The notes: generated by a model from the letters alone, not told the origin. 64,000 bases of DNA from Arthrobacter sp. SW1 (GCF_001766675.1 NZ_MJLT01000001.1:124001-188000); one strand, 5' to 3'; shown: positions 17,486 to 28,566, counted from the stretch's first letter. Translations and numbers: made by a program.

Positions 17486-17543
17486 TGAAACTCCTGGAAG
17501 TGTTCGGCGCCGCCTCTCGGCGCTTCTACCCTTCTTAAATTAC

Positions 17544-17555
17544 TTGAAGCTTCAA
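17544..17555 (-). promoter_or_regulatory. TTGAAGCTTCAA palindrome upstream of the VOC gene
   Basis: A perfect 12-bp palindrome in an AT-rich patch, 59 bases before the ATG at 17485. CatE-like genes in other bacteria are often controlled by MarR-type repressors at such dyads. The regulator here is not in the window. Confidence 0.45.
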
Positions 17556-17568
17556 TTTATTCCAAGGG

Positions 17569-18663
17569 TCATCTGATGATGGCGCCGCCCAGCACGATGT
17601 GGCGCAGCGCCGCAGCCGTTTCAGGACGCTGCCGCGGATCCTCCGCACACACTACGACGTCGGCGGGCGCGCCTTCGCTGATGCCTTCGGCTCCCAGCCA
17701 CTCACGGGCAGACCAGCAAGCGGCGTCGAGGGCCGCCGGCGCAGGCAATCCCGCCTGGCACAGTTCGAGGATTTCGTCCGCGATGCGCCCGTGCTTGATG
17801 ACGCTTCCGGCGTCGGTACCTGCGTAGATGCGCACCCCGGCCTCGAAGGCTTCGCCGATCCGTTCGTGGCGGCGTTCCCACAGCCGCAGCATGTGCGCTG
17901 CATAGCGGGGGAACTTGGCTTCGGCCTGGCGGGCGATGTCGGGGAACGTGGCAATGTTCACGAGGGTGGGAACAATGGGCACGCCCTGTTCCACGAGCCG
18001 CGGAATGTGCCTGGGCAGCAGTCCGGTGGCATGTTCGATGCAGTCGATGCCGGCGTCCAGCATGTCGTCGATCGTGTCCTCGGCGAAGCAGTGGGCCGTG
18101 ACCCGGGCGCCCTCGTCATGCGCGGCGGCAACGGCGTCCTTCACCACAGCCGCCGGGAAAGACGGTCCCAGGTCGCCGGCACTCCGGTCGATCCAGTCCC
18201 CCACCAGCTTGACCCAGCCGTCGCCCGCGCGGGCCTGCTTCCGCACTTCCTCCACCAGCCGCTCCGGCTCGATCTCCTCCGCCAGGCCCCTGAGGTAGCG
18301 GCGGCTGCGGGCGATGTGCCTGCCGGAGCGGATGATGCGAGGCAGCTCCGGACTGGCCCCAAGCCAGCGGGTATCGGCCGGGACGCCGGCGTCCCGGACC
18401 AGGAGGGTGCCGGCGTCGCGGTCCGCTTCGGCCTGCGCCCGGGCGACGGCTTCCTCCACGGCGCCGCCAGGACCCAGCCCGATATGGCAGTGGGCGTCAA
18501 CGAAGCCGGGGAGGACCCAGCCATCCAAAACGGCGCCGGGCTGACGCCCAGGCCGCGTGAAGGTGAGGCGGCCGTCCACCGCCCACAGTCCCTCGCGCTC
18601 CTCCGCGGGCCCGCACAGCACGGTGCCGCTGAATTCGATGATGCCGTTTCCTTCAATGGTCAT
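17569..18663 (-). CDS. Amidohydrolase family protein
   Basis: 364 residues of the metal-dependent amidohydrolase superfamily. The first metal motif HxH is in LPGFVDAHCHIGLG. A further His lies in RVTAHCFAED and another in CIEHATGLLP. The last metal Asp lies in IYAGTDAGSV. The pattern resembles imidazolonepropionase or prolidase-like cytosolic hydrolases, but the substrate cannot be named. The ATG at 18663 is chosen because AAAGGA lies upstream. It begins two bases after the stop of the GNAT gene, so the two are one operon. Confidence 0.85.
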   Translation of the reverse strand: MTIEGNGIIEFSGTVLCGPAEEREGLWAVDGRLTFTRPGRQPGAVLDGWVLPGFVDAHCHIGLGPGGAVEEAVARAQAEADRDAGTLLVRDAGVPADTRWLGASPELPRIIRSGRHIARSRRYLRGLAEEIEPERLVEEVRKQARAGDGWVKLVGDWIDRSAGDLGPSFPAAVVKDAVAAAHDEGARVTAHCFAEDTIDDMLDAGIDCIEHATGLLPRHIPRLVEQGVPIVPTLVNIATFPDIARQAEAKFPRYAAHMLRLWERRHERIGEAFEAGVRIYAGTDAGSVIKHGRIADEILELCQAGLPAPAALDAACWSAREWLGAEGISEGAPADVVVCAEDPRQRPETAAALRHIVLGGAIIR

Positions 18664-18665
18664 GG

Positions 18666-19169
18666 TCACAGTTCCTTTGCCATGCAGATCCGTGGGCCAA
18701 GCAGATCCAAGCCGATGCCTTGTTCGTGGCGGCGCAGCGCCGCCAGTTCCGGGCCCGGTTCGGCCAGCGGCACGAAGCCGCAGCGCGCGTAGAACGGCGC
18801 GTTGAAGGGGACGTCCCGGTAGGTGGAAAGAGTCATTCGGCCGTAGCCGCGCTCCCGGGCCCACCCGAGGGCGGCCTCCACCAAAGCCCGGCCCAGGCCC
18901 TGCCGGACATGGGCCGGATGGACCGAAAGCTGTTCGAGGTGGACCTGCCCGTCGACCTCCTCCAGACGGGCGAATGCGTGCGGCGGGTTCCCGGCAACGA
19001 GGACGCACAGCGACGCGGTGCTGTGCGGCACGCCGGTGACGGCAGGCAGCGAGGGTACGGGGCCGCCGTCGGGCCCTGCGAGCGCGGCTGCCAGAAGCGT
19101 GTCCGAGGCGTCCTCGATGGCGGGCAGGCAGGCGAAGTCGGACGGTCCGGCGGCTCTGATCTGGTGCAC
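18666..19169 (-). CDS. GNAT family N-acetyltransferase
   Basis: 167 residues with the GNAT core. QLSVHPAHVRQGLGRALVE is the acetyl-CoA-binding motif A (Q/RxxGxG/A), and NAPFYARCGFVPL is motif B. The acceptor is unknown. It starts with GTG, is transcribed away from thiC, and is coupled to the amidohydrolase downstream, so the two may act on the same compound. Confidence 0.85.
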   Translation of the reverse strand: MHQIRAAGPSDFACLPAIEDASDTLLAAALAGPDGGPVPSLPAVTGVPHSTASLCVLVAGNPPHAFARLEEVDGQVHLEQLSVHPAHVRQGLGRALVEAALGWARERGYGRMTLSTYRDVPFNAPFYARCGFVPLAEPGPELAALRRHEQGIGLDLLGPRICMAKEL

Positions 19170-19182
19170 GCCGAAACAGTAA

Positions 19183-21138
<1,956 letters not shown>

Positions 21139-21180
21139 CGCGTCCCTGCCTGCGTGCCGCTGCCTGGGCGCAGCCGTCCG

Positions 21181-21284
21181 GTCAGCCGGGCAGCGGCAGG
21201 CGGGCGGTCAGCCGGGCAGCGGCAGGCGGGCGGTCAGCCGGGCAGCGGCAGGCGGGCGGTCAGCCGGGCAGCGGCAGGCGGGCG
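21181..21284 (-). repeat. Four tandem copies of a 26-bp unit
   Basis: The unit starts GTCAGCCGGGCAGCGGCAGG and ends CGGGCG. Four identical copies lie at 21181-21206, 21207-21232, 21233-21258 and 21259-21284. The right-hand copy encodes the end of the alpha/beta hydrolase, including its TGA. The unit length is not a multiple of three. Confidence 0.92.
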
Positions 21285-21997
21285 GTTTCGGCGATGAAGG
21301 AACGGATGATCCGGTCGCCTTCGGCCGAGTCCTGGGGCCGGTGCCCTCCCGCCGCGGTGCGGTGGAGGGCCCCGGTCTCCTGCAGGTAGCCGGCGATTTC
21401 TTCATAGAGGGGTTCCCAGCCTCCGGTGAGGACCAGCGTGGGGACCCCTGGGACGATGTGCAGCGGCGCGTCCCACGGCGGCGGCTGCATGCGGAGGCGC
21501 CGAGCCACCCGGAGCGGGTCCTCGCCCGACGGCGGTTCAACGGTTGCCGAGGCCGTGCGCCGTTGGAACTCGCGGAGGTAGTCTGTGTCACCCATGCTGT
21601 GCCTGGCCGCGAACAGCGGTTCCATGAGGCTCCGGTAGGCGGCGGTAGCCGGCAGCTCCGCCGTCAGGGAGAGGCAGGCCGGTTCCACCAGGACAAGAGA
21701 GCGCACCAGCTCCGGATGCGCGACGGCCGCCAGCATGGCCGGGATCGCACCCAGGGAATGCGCCACGAGGTGGCCGCCGGGCGCTGCATCTCCATGGGCG
21801 GCCGTGCCACCGAGTGCCGCCAGGATGATCCCGACATCGGCACTGACATCCTGTTCCACGGGATCCGCCACCGGGTCGAAGCCGTGGCGTCGCAGGAACA
21901 AGGCGTCATAGGCGAGGGCCATGCCATGCTGCCTCGGCCAGGCGGCGGCTCCGAACGAACCGCCGCCATGGACGAAGACGACGCGTTGCTTTTCCAT
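21260..21997 (-). CDS. Alpha/beta hydrolase
   Basis: 245 residues with the alpha/beta-hydrolase fold. The oxyanion motif HGGG is in VVFVHGGGSFG, the nucleophile elbow is AHSLGA, and VPTLVLTGGWEP marks the late acidic strand. The final His is probably in the GGHRPQD segment. The substrate is unknown. The last residues ARLPLPG and the stop lie in a four-copy 26-bp repeat, which would change the C-terminus if a copy lost its stop. It stands alone, convergent with thiC. Confidence 0.85.
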   Translation of the reverse strand: MEKQRVVFVHGGGSFGAAAWPRQHGMALAYDALFLRRHGFDPVADPVEQDVSADVGIILAALGGTAAHGDAAPGGHLVAHSLGAIPAMLAAVAHPELVRSLVLVEPACLSLTAELPATAAYRSLMEPLFAARHSMGDTDYLREFQRRTASATVEPPSGEDPLRVARRLRMQPPPWDAPLHIVPGVPTLVLTGGWEPLYEEIAGYLQETGALHRTAAGGHRPQDSAEGDRIIRSFIAETARLPLPG

Positions 21998-22049
21998 GGC
22001 TCCAGAGTAGGCGTGCCCCCTGACAGGGAACGCCGCTCCTTGCGTCTGC

Positions 22050-23621
22050 CTATTTACCCAGGAACTTGTCGAAGCCCTTGGGCAGGTTCAGCTGGGAGGG
22101 ATCGAAATCCGCTGCGCCCTGGCCGAAGGCCGAACCGGCGGGTGCCGAAGCCGCCGCATTGCGCTTCGCCTCAGCCTCGCGCAGCTGCTGGGCTGCCTTG
22201 GCCGGGTTGCCGGAACGTGCCTTCTTCTTGGGCGCGTTCTTGGCGTTCTTCCGGGCGCCGCCGCCCATGCCGGGCATCCCGGGCATGCCCGGCATACCGC
22301 CGCCCTGGGCAAGCTTCTTCATCATCTTCTGGGCCTGGGCGAAGCGCTCCAGCAGGCCGTTGACTTCGGACACGTGCACGCCGGAACCGCGGGCGATACG
22401 GGCACGGCGTGAACCGTTGATGATCTTCGGCGCCACGCGCTCGTGCGGGGTCATGGAACGCACAATGGCTTCGACGCGGTCGATCTCGCGCTCATCGAAC
22501 TGCTCAAGCTGCTGGCGGATGTTCTGGGCACCCGGCATCATCATGAGCATCTTCTTCATGGAGCCCATCTTGCGGATCTGCTGCATCTGGGCGAGGAAGT
22601 CGTCCAGGGTGAAGTCTTCCTGGTCGGCGAACTTCTTCGCCATCCGGGCGGCTTCGTCCTTATCCCAGTTCTTCTCGGCCTGCTCGATGAGGGACAGGAC
22701 GTCGCCCATGTCCAGGATGCGCGAGGCCATGCGGTCCGGGTGGAACAGTTCGAAGTCGTCCAGGTTTTCGCCCGTGGACGCGAACATGACGGGCTTGCCG
22801 GTCACGGAAGAGACGGACAGTGCGGCACCGCCGCGGGCGTCGCCGTCGAGCTTGGACAGCACGATGCCGGTGAAGTTGACGCCTTCGTCGAAGGCGAGCG
22901 CGGTGTTGACTGCGTCCTGGCCGATCATCGAGTCAATGACGAAGAGCACTTCGTTGGGGATGATCGCCTGGCGGATGCGGCGTGCCTGGTCCATCATTTC
23001 GGCGTCGACGCCGAGGCGGCCGGCGGTGTCCACGATCACGACGTCGTGCAGCTTTTGGCGCGCTTCGTCGACGCCGGCCTTCGCGACGACGACGGGATCG
23101 CCGGTGGGGGTCTCAAGGTCGGAGGTGGTGCCCGGGTGGGGCGCGAACACCGGAACGCCGGCGCGGCCGCCCACCACCTGGAGCTGGGTCACCGCGTTGG
23201 GGCGCTGGAGGTCGCAGGCCACCAGCATGGGGCTGTGGCCCTGGGACTTCATCCACTTGGCCAGCTTGCCCGCGAGGGTGGTCTTACCTGCACCCTGGAG
23301 ACCGGCGAGCATGATGATGGTGGGCCCGGTCTTGGCCAGGCGGATGCGGCGGGTTTCGCCGCCGAGGATCTCCACGAGCTCCTCGTTGACGATCTTCACG
23401 ATCTGCTGGCTCGGGTTCAGTGCGGCCGAAACCTCGGCGCCGAGGGCACGTTCGCGGATACGGGCGGCGAATTCACGCACCACGGGTACGGCAACGTCCG
23501 CGTCCAACAGGGCGCGGCGGATCTCCCGGACTGTGGCATCGACGTCGGCCTCGGAGAGGCGGCCCTTGCCACGGAGATTCTTGAAGGTTGCTGTCAACCG
23601 GTCAGAGAGTGAATTGAACAC
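22050..23621 (-). CDS. ffh: Signal recognition particle protein Ffh
   Basis: SRP54 GTPase that binds signal sequences and 4.5S RNA and docks with FtsY. N domain first; G domain with GLQGAGKTTLAGKLA, DTAGRLGVDAEMM and TKLDGDARGGAAL-type motifs. The C-terminal M domain is rich in Met and ends in a flexible Gly/Met (MPGMPGMPGM) and basic tail. 523 residues. It starts with GTG. It is divergent from the zwf-like gene across 155 bases. Confidence 0.96.
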   Translation of the reverse strand: MFNSLSDRLTATFKNLRGKGRLSEADVDATVREIRRALLDADVAVPVVREFAARIRERALGAEVSAALNPSQQIVKIVNEELVEILGGETRRIRLAKTGPTIIMLAGLQGAGKTTLAGKLAKWMKSQGHSPMLVACDLQRPNAVTQLQVVGGRAGVPVFAPHPGTTSDLETPTGDPVVVAKAGVDEARQKLHDVVIVDTAGRLGVDAEMMDQARRIRQAIIPNEVLFVIDSMIGQDAVNTALAFDEGVNFTGIVLSKLDGDARGGAALSVSSVTGKPVMFASTGENLDDFELFHPDRMASRILDMGDVLSLIEQAEKNWDKDEAARMAKKFADQEDFTLDDFLAQMQQIRKMGSMKKMLMMMPGAQNIRQQLEQFDEREIDRVEAIVRSMTPHERVAPKIINGSRRARIARGSGVHVSEVNGLLERFAQAQKMMKKLAQGGGMPGMPGMPGMGGGARKNAKNAPKKKARSGNPAKAAQQLREAEAKRNAAASAPAGSAFGQGAADFDPSQLNLPKGFDKFLGK

Positions 23622-23776
23622 GAGACGTGCACTTCTTTCAATGGTCTACGGATGGCGGCCGAAGCGGCGCGCCTGCATCATTGCCGATCATCGCCCCGCA
23701 CAGGCTGCTTCACGCTGCTGCGGGACTCGACTATCTAGGGTACCAAGTTGGACCTTCAAGATGGCATGCTGGCACA

Positions 23777-25198
23777 GTGACCAGCAAAAACACTGCGCCT
23801 GCCGGCGAAAACACCGTGAAAACACTGCTCATCCTCGGCGCCTCCGGAGACCTGACCGGACGGCTGCTGTTGCCGGGGCTCGCCCGGCTGCTCGCGTCCG
23901 GCCGCGCCAAGGGCCTGAAGCTCGTTGGAGCCGGATCCACCGACTGGACCGCCACGCAATGGTCCGAGCGCGTGCACGGAGCTTTCGCCGAGGCCGCCAA
24001 AGGCGCGGACGCAGAGGGCAAGGCCGCGCTGGCCGCCATGGAAAAGGACACCGCGTACCACGGCCTGGACGTCACGGCCGACGGAGCGCTGGCTGAACTG
24101 CTTGCCGGCCTCGAGGCTCCTGTTGCCGTGTACTTCGCCCTGCCTCCCCACGTCAGCCAGAAAGCCTGCGAGGCACTGGACCGTGAGCAGCTTCCCGCCG
24201 GAACCCGGCTGGTGCTGGAAAAGCCTTTCGCTTCCGGAACCGACTCGGCACGGGACCTGAACAAGACCCTCCTCGGCTTGGTTCCCGAGGACCACATCCA
24301 CCGCGTGGACCACTTCCTGGGCAAAGCCACCGTACTGAACATCCTCGGCCTGCGCTTCGCCAACCGCTTCCTGGAACCGGTATGGAACCGGGAACATATC
24401 GAGAAAGTGGAGATCATCTTCGACGAGGACCTCGCCCTGGAAGGCCGCGCCGGCTACTACGACGGCGCGGGAGCCCTACGGGACATGATCCAAAGCCACC
24501 TTCTGCACATCATGGCCCTGCTCGCCATCGATGCGCCGGCCACCATCGGCGAACGGGACCTGCGTGATGCGATTTCCACGGTCCTGCGCGCCAGCAGCAT
24601 CCCGGCCCCGTTCAAGACGTCCACCCGGCGCGCCCGCTACAGCGCAGGAAGCATCGGCGGCCGGGAAATCCCGGACTACACGGCCGAAGAAGGCGTGGAC
24701 CCGGAGCGCAACACGGAGACGCTGGCAGAGGTCCAGGTGGCCATCAACACGTGGCGCTGGAAGGGCGTGCCGTTCATCCTGCGCTCGGGCAAGGCCCTCG
24801 GCGTGAAGCGAAAAGAAGCGCTTGTCACCTTCCGTCCCGTTCCCCACCTGCCGGAAGGCTTCCGCGGCGTGGATTCCCCCAACCAGCTGCGGATCGGCTT
24901 CGGGCCCGACACGCTGCAGTTCGACGTCGACGTCAACGGACCGGGTGACATCTTCACCCTTGACCGCGCCACGCTGCAGGCCGAACTGAACGCCTCGGAA
25001 CTCCTGCCCTACGGCGAAGTGCTGGAAGGTGTCATCAGCGGCGATCCGCTGCTGTCCGTCCGTGGCGACACCGCCGAGGAATGCTGGCGGATCGTGGAGC
25101 CGGTCCTTGCCGCCTGGGCGAAAGGTTCCGTTCCGCTCGGGAAGTACGACGCCGGCAGCACCGGCCCGGACGACTGGCCCACCGCCGTCGGGCACTAA
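23777..25198 (+). CDS. zwf: Glucose-6-phosphate 1-dehydrogenase
   Basis: Oxidises glucose 6-phosphate to the lactone with NADP/NAD, the entry to the pentose phosphate route. The coenzyme fold GASGDLTGRLLLPGL lies near residues 22-36, and the substrate/catalytic motif RVDHFLGK is in the middle. 473 residues. The GTG at 23777 is chosen; upstream frame has no family similarity. It has no tkt/tal/opcA neighbours, so it is likely an additional copy outside the main pentose-phosphate operon. A terminator follows. Confidence 0.9.
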   Translation: MTSKNTAPAGENTVKTLLILGASGDLTGRLLLPGLARLLASGRAKGLKLVGAGSTDWTATQWSERVHGAFAEAAKGADAEGKAALAAMEKDTAYHGLDVTADGALAELLAGLEAPVAVYFALPPHVSQKACEALDREQLPAGTRLVLEKPFASGTDSARDLNKTLLGLVPEDHIHRVDHFLGKATVLNILGLRFANRFLEPVWNREHIEKVEIIFDEDLALEGRAGYYDGAGALRDMIQSHLLHIMALLAIDAPATIGERDLRDAISTVLRASSIPAPFKTSTRRARYSAGSIGGREIPDYTAEEGVDPERNTETLAEVQVAINTWRWKGVPFILRSGKALGVKRKEALVTFRPVPHLPEGFRGVDSPNQLRIGFGPDTLQFDVDVNGPGDIFTLDRATLQAELNASELLPYGEVLEGVISGDPLLSVRGDTAEECWRIVEPVLAAWAKGSVPLGKYDAGSTGPDDWPTAVGH

Positions 25199-25216
25199 GT
25201 CAGCCTTTAAACGGTA

Positions 25217-25252
25217 AACGGGCCGGGTACCTTTCCAGGTACCCGGCCCGTT
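25217..25252. terminator. Bidirectional terminator between zwf and glnK
   Basis: A perfect 15-bp stem AACGGGCCGGGTACC (25217-25231) with its complement (25238-25252) encloses TTTCCA, between convergent genes. Confidence 0.85.
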
Positions 25253-25304
25253 CCCTTGCCTCCGGGGGGATAAAGCAAGATCAGATGGCGGCTGCGCTGT
25301 TCAC

Positions 25305-25643
25305 TTAGATAGCGGCAGCGCCGCGCTCCCCGGTGCGGACGCGGACGGCCTCGTGGACATCCACCGTCCAGACTTTTCCGTCGCCGGCACGGCCGGTGTT
25401 GGAGGAGGCGATCAGCACATCCAGGATGTCGTCCGCCTGCTCGTCGGTGGCCAGGACTTCGATGCGGATCTTCGGGAGGAGGTCCACGTTGTATTCGGCG
25501 CCCCGGTACACCTCTGTATATCCGCGCTGGCGGCCGTATCCGCTGGCCGCGCTGACCGTCAGCCCCTGGACCCCGTAGGCCTCCAGGCCTTCGCGGACCG
25601 CCTCAAGCTTCTCCGGACGGACAATCGCGGTGATGAGTTTCAT
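25305..25643 (-). CDS. glnK: PII nitrogen regulatory protein
   Basis: 112-residue PII signal protein that senses 2-oxoglutarate and ATP/ADP and plugs AmtB. It opens MKLITAIVRPEKLEAV. The T-loop tyrosine that is adenylylated or uridylylated is Tyr51 in YRGAEYNVDLLPK. The C-terminal signature GRAGDGKVWTVDV is present. It overlaps amtB by four bases (ATGA), the standard amtB-glnK coupling. Confidence 0.95.
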   Translation of the reverse strand: MKLITAIVRPEKLEAVREGLEAYGVQGLTVSAASGYGRQRGYTEVYRGAEYNVDLLPKIRIEVLATDEQADDILDVLIASSNTGRAGDGKVWTVDVHEAVRVRTGERGAAAI

Positions 25644-26986
25644 GCCTGGACACTCTCCTTGCTTTCAGTGGCTTCGGTGGCTTCTGCGGCATCAGCCGGA
25701 ACTGCGGACTTCTTGCCGGTGATCAGCTCGTGGAGCGGCTGGAAGCTGCCACCGTGTCCCCCGACTCCGAACTCGTAGGCGGTCTCAGCGTGCAGGCTGA
25801 GGTCGGCACCGGCGATCTCCTGGCGCTCGGAGATACGGAAGCCCATGAACTTGTGGATGGGGTACGCGATGACGAAGGTCATGACGCCGGTGAACACCAT
25901 CGCCATCAGCGCGGCCAGGACCTGTGCGACAAGCTGTTCCGGGCCGCCGCCGTAGAAGAGGCCGGCCGTGCCCTGGGTGGGGGTGGCGAGGAAGCCGATG
26001 GCCACGGTACCGATGAGGCCGGACACCAGGTGGACACCCACGACATCCAGGGAATCGTCGTAGCCGAGCTTGAACTTCAGGCCGACGGCGAGCGCGGAGG
26101 CCACGCCGGCTGCGACACCGAGCGCGATGGCGCCCAGCGGTGAGACGTTGGCGCAGGCCGGGGTGATGGCCACGAGGCCTGCAACCACGCCGGAGGCAGC
26201 ACCGAGGGAGGTGGGGTGGCCGTCACGGATGCGTTCCACTACGAGCCAGCCGAGCATGGCCGCGGCCGGTGCCACCAGGGTGTTGATCCAGATAAGGCCT
26301 GCCTGCTCCACCGTGGCGGCGGCACCGGCGTTGAATCCGAACCAGCCGAACCAGAGGATGGCTGCGCCGAGCATGATGAGCGGAACGTTGTGCGGACGGT
26401 GGTTCGGATCCTTGCCGAAGCCCTTGCGGTTGCCGATGATCAGCACCAAGATCAGGCCGGCCACACCGGCGTTAATGTGAACTACGGTGCCGCCGGCGAA
26501 GTCGATGACCGGTGCGAAGGTCTGGCCGAACCAGCCGTCAGCGGAGAACAGGCCGCCGCCCCACACCATGAACGCCAGGGGTGCGTATACCAGGGTGACC
26601 CAGATGGGGGTGAAGAGGGTCCAGGCGGAGAACTTGGCGCGGTCGGCAATGGCGCCGGAGATCAGGGCTACCGTGATGATGGCGAAGGTCAGGGCGTATC
26701 CGGTCTTCAGCAGGTCCGGCGCTTCAGTGAAGTTGTGCAGGCCGAAGTGGCTGAAGGGGTTTGCGAAGAGCTGGAAGAAGTTGTCGTCGTTCGCGGTGGC
26801 CATCGAGGCGCCCCACAGGACCCAGACAATCGTTACCGTGCCGATGGCGATGAAGCTCATCATCATCATGTTCAGGGCGGCCTTGGCACGGGTCATGCCG
26901 CCGTAGAAGAATGCCAGGCCCGGGGTCATGAACAGCACGAGCGCTGCTGCGACCAGGAGCCAAACGAGACCGGCGGTGAATTCCAT
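25640..26986 (-). CDS. amtB: Ammonium transporter
   Basis: 448-residue Amt/Rh channel with about 11 membrane spans. FFYGGMTRAKAALNMMMMSF carries the first conserved segment. DFAGGTVVHINAG holds the family signature, including one pore His; the second pore His is in VVGVHLVSGLIG. Imports ammonium when nitrogen is short, under GlnK. A candidate AmtR-type box lies ~50-70 bases upstream. It is divergent from the MFS gene. Confidence 0.96.
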   Translation of the reverse strand: MEFTAGLVWLLVAAALVLFMTPGLAFFYGGMTRAKAALNMMMMSFIAIGTVTIVWVLWGASMATANDDNFFQLFANPFSHFGLHNFTEAPDLLKTGYALTFAIITVALISGAIADRAKFSAWTLFTPIWVTLVYAPLAFMVWGGGLFSADGWFGQTFAPVIDFAGGTVVHINAGVAGLILVLIIGNRKGFGKDPNHRPHNVPLIMLGAAILWFGWFGFNAGAAATVEQAGLIWINTLVAPAAAMLGWLVVERIRDGHPTSLGAASGVVAGLVAITPACANVSPLGAIALGVAAGVASALAVGLKFKLGYDDSLDVVGVHLVSGLIGTVAIGFLATPTQGTAGLFYGGGPEQLVAQVLAALMAMVFTGVMTFVIAYPIHKFMGFRISERQEIAGADLSLHAETAYEFGVGGHGGSFQPLHELITGKKSAVPADAAEATEATESKESVQA

Positions 26987-27034
26987 GGTCTGCGTCCTCT
27001 CTGCTTATGCGGACGATGCCGCCTGTACCAACGC

Positions 27035-27054
27035 CTTTCGCGTTCTACAGAAAA
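27035..27054 (-). promoter_or_regulatory. Candidate AmtR-type nitrogen box upstream of amtB
   Basis: The segment CTTTCGCGTTCTACAGAAAA resembles the known AmtR site (CTATCGTTCTATAGAAA): the GTTCTA-AGAAA half matches with one difference, while the left half is weak. It lies 49-68 bases before the amtB ATG. This is a by-eye match, not a scored one. Confidence 0.4.
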
Positions 27055-27256
27055 GTTTTGACCCGCAGTGTTTCGCCCGCTCGGAATTTAGATTGCGCGG
27101 CTGTTACAAGAACTTCCCCAAGGTAAATGGTGCATATCCCGGGCGTTACAGGGATGTTTCGTGGATCACAACCAGGCCCGGAATGCCCGGCGTGCGCACT
27201 TTGTTACCTTGGAGTCACCGCCCTGAACCCCCTGCCAACGTGAGGTCAGCCACCGC

Positions 27257-28501
27257 ATGCGCGAAACCACCCGGGAACCGTCGGGCCAGCCGCTCCCATC
27301 CGCCGCTGTACCGGCCAAGCGTCCGGCCCTCCCCCGCGACATCAAGGTGATGCTGCTCGCGGCGTTCCTGATCGCTTTGGGCTTCGGCCTGGTGGCTCCC
27401 GTGCTGCCCCAGTTCGCCACCACCTTCGACGTCGGTGCCACCGCTGCTGCCGTGATCGTGAGCATCTTCGCGTTCATGCGCCTCGTGTTCGCCCCCGCGG
27501 GCGGGGCACTGATCGGCCGCTTGGGTGAGCGCACCGTCTACGTATCCGGCCTGCTGATTGTTGCTGTCTCGACGGCGGCCTGCGCCTTCGCCCAGGACTA
27601 CTGGCAACTGCTCATCTTCCGCGGGCTCGGCGGCGCCGGCTCGGTGATGTTCACCGTTGCCGCGATGGGCCTGCTGATTCGGCTTGCTCCGCCGGAAGCC
27701 CGCGGCCGGGTGTCCGGCGCATACTCCTCGGCCTTCCTGCTGGGCAGCGTGCTGGGGCCGGTGGTCGGCGGCCTGTTGGCCGGCTTCGGCCTGCGGGTGC
27801 CCTTCCTTGCCTACGCTGCCGCGTTGGTTCTTGCGGCGCTGCTGGTTCGCTTCCAGCTCGGTTCCGGGCCGGCTTCCGCATCCGCCCAGGCCGCCGCGGC
27901 TCCGGCCATGACCTTGCGCGAAGCCTTCGGCGATCCCGCGTACCGGGCGTCCCTGTTCTCCGGGTTCAGCAACGGCTGGGCGGTCTTCGGGGTGCGGATG
28001 GCCACGGTGCCGCTGTTCGCCGTCGCGGTCCTCGCCGCCGGCACGGCCTCCGCAGGCTGGGCGCTGGCGGTCTTCGCCGCCGGCAACGCCGTGGCGTTGA
28101 GTTTCTCCGGCCGGCTGGCGGACCGCCTGGGCCGCAAGCCGCTCATCACCGCCGGGCTCGCCGTCACGGGAATCGCGACGGCGGCGATCGGCCTCACGGA
28201 CAACCTCACCGCGTTCCTGGTGGTCTCCGCTGTGGCCGGTTTCGGTTCCGGCGTGCTGAGCCCGGCTCAGCAGGCCGCCGTCGGCGACATCCTCGGACAG
28301 GGCCGCTCCGGCGGCAAGGTGCTGGCCACCTTCCAGATGGCCGCGGACGCCGGTGCGATTGTGGGCCCGGTGCTGGCCGGCGTCGTCGCTGACGCGTTCG
28401 GATACGGCTGGGCGTTCGCCGCCACCGGCGGCCTGCTGCTGCTCTCCGCTGCGTGGTGGCTCACGGCTCCGGAGACCCTGCCGGGGCGCCGCCCGGAATA
28501 A
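27257..28501 (+). CDS. Major facilitator superfamily transporter
   Basis: 414 residues with about 12 hydrophobic spans. DIKVMLLAAFLIALGFGLVA begins the first, and GRLGERTVYVSG and ADRLGRKPLITAG are the two loop 2-3/8-9 signatures of drug-efflux-type MFS proteins. The substrate cannot be told. The ATG at 27257 has GAGG ~12 bases before it. It may share a promoter region with divergent amtB. A 65-base gap separates it from the glycosidase downstream. Confidence 0.88.
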   Translation: MRETTREPSGQPLPSAAVPAKRPALPRDIKVMLLAAFLIALGFGLVAPVLPQFATTFDVGATAAAVIVSIFAFMRLVFAPAGGALIGRLGERTVYVSGLLIVAVSTAACAFAQDYWQLLIFRGLGGAGSVMFTVAAMGLLIRLAPPEARGRVSGAYSSAFLLGSVLGPVVGGLLAGFGLRVPFLAYAAALVLAALLVRFQLGSGPASASAQAAAAPAMTLREAFGDPAYRASLFSGFSNGWAVFGVRMATVPLFAVAVLAAGTASAGWALAVFAAGNAVALSFSGRLADRLGRKPLITAGLAVTGIATAAIGLTDNLTAFLVVSAVAGFGSGVLSPAQQAAVGDILGQGRSGGKVLATFQMAADAGAIVGPVLAGVVADAFGYGWAFAATGGLLLLSAAWWLTAPETLPGRRPE

Positions 28502-28566
28502 GGGCGCGGCGTGATCGTCTAGGCTGGCGGAAGGACCAATCCACCCACTCTTGGAGGTACTTCACC

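Noticed and set aside
21208..21591. A frameshifted or extended hydrolase C-terminus through the tandem repeats.
   Set aside because: The complete hydrolase frame is intact and stops at 21260 in the innermost repeat. The other frame lacks any hydrolase motif.
22066..24096. A very long open frame antisense to ffh; a similar one lies antisense to smc.
   Set aside because: Long antisense frames are common in high-GC genes because codon position 3 is G/C. The translations are Ala/Arg/Ser-rich and show no motifs, while the opposite strand encodes clear Ffh and SMC.
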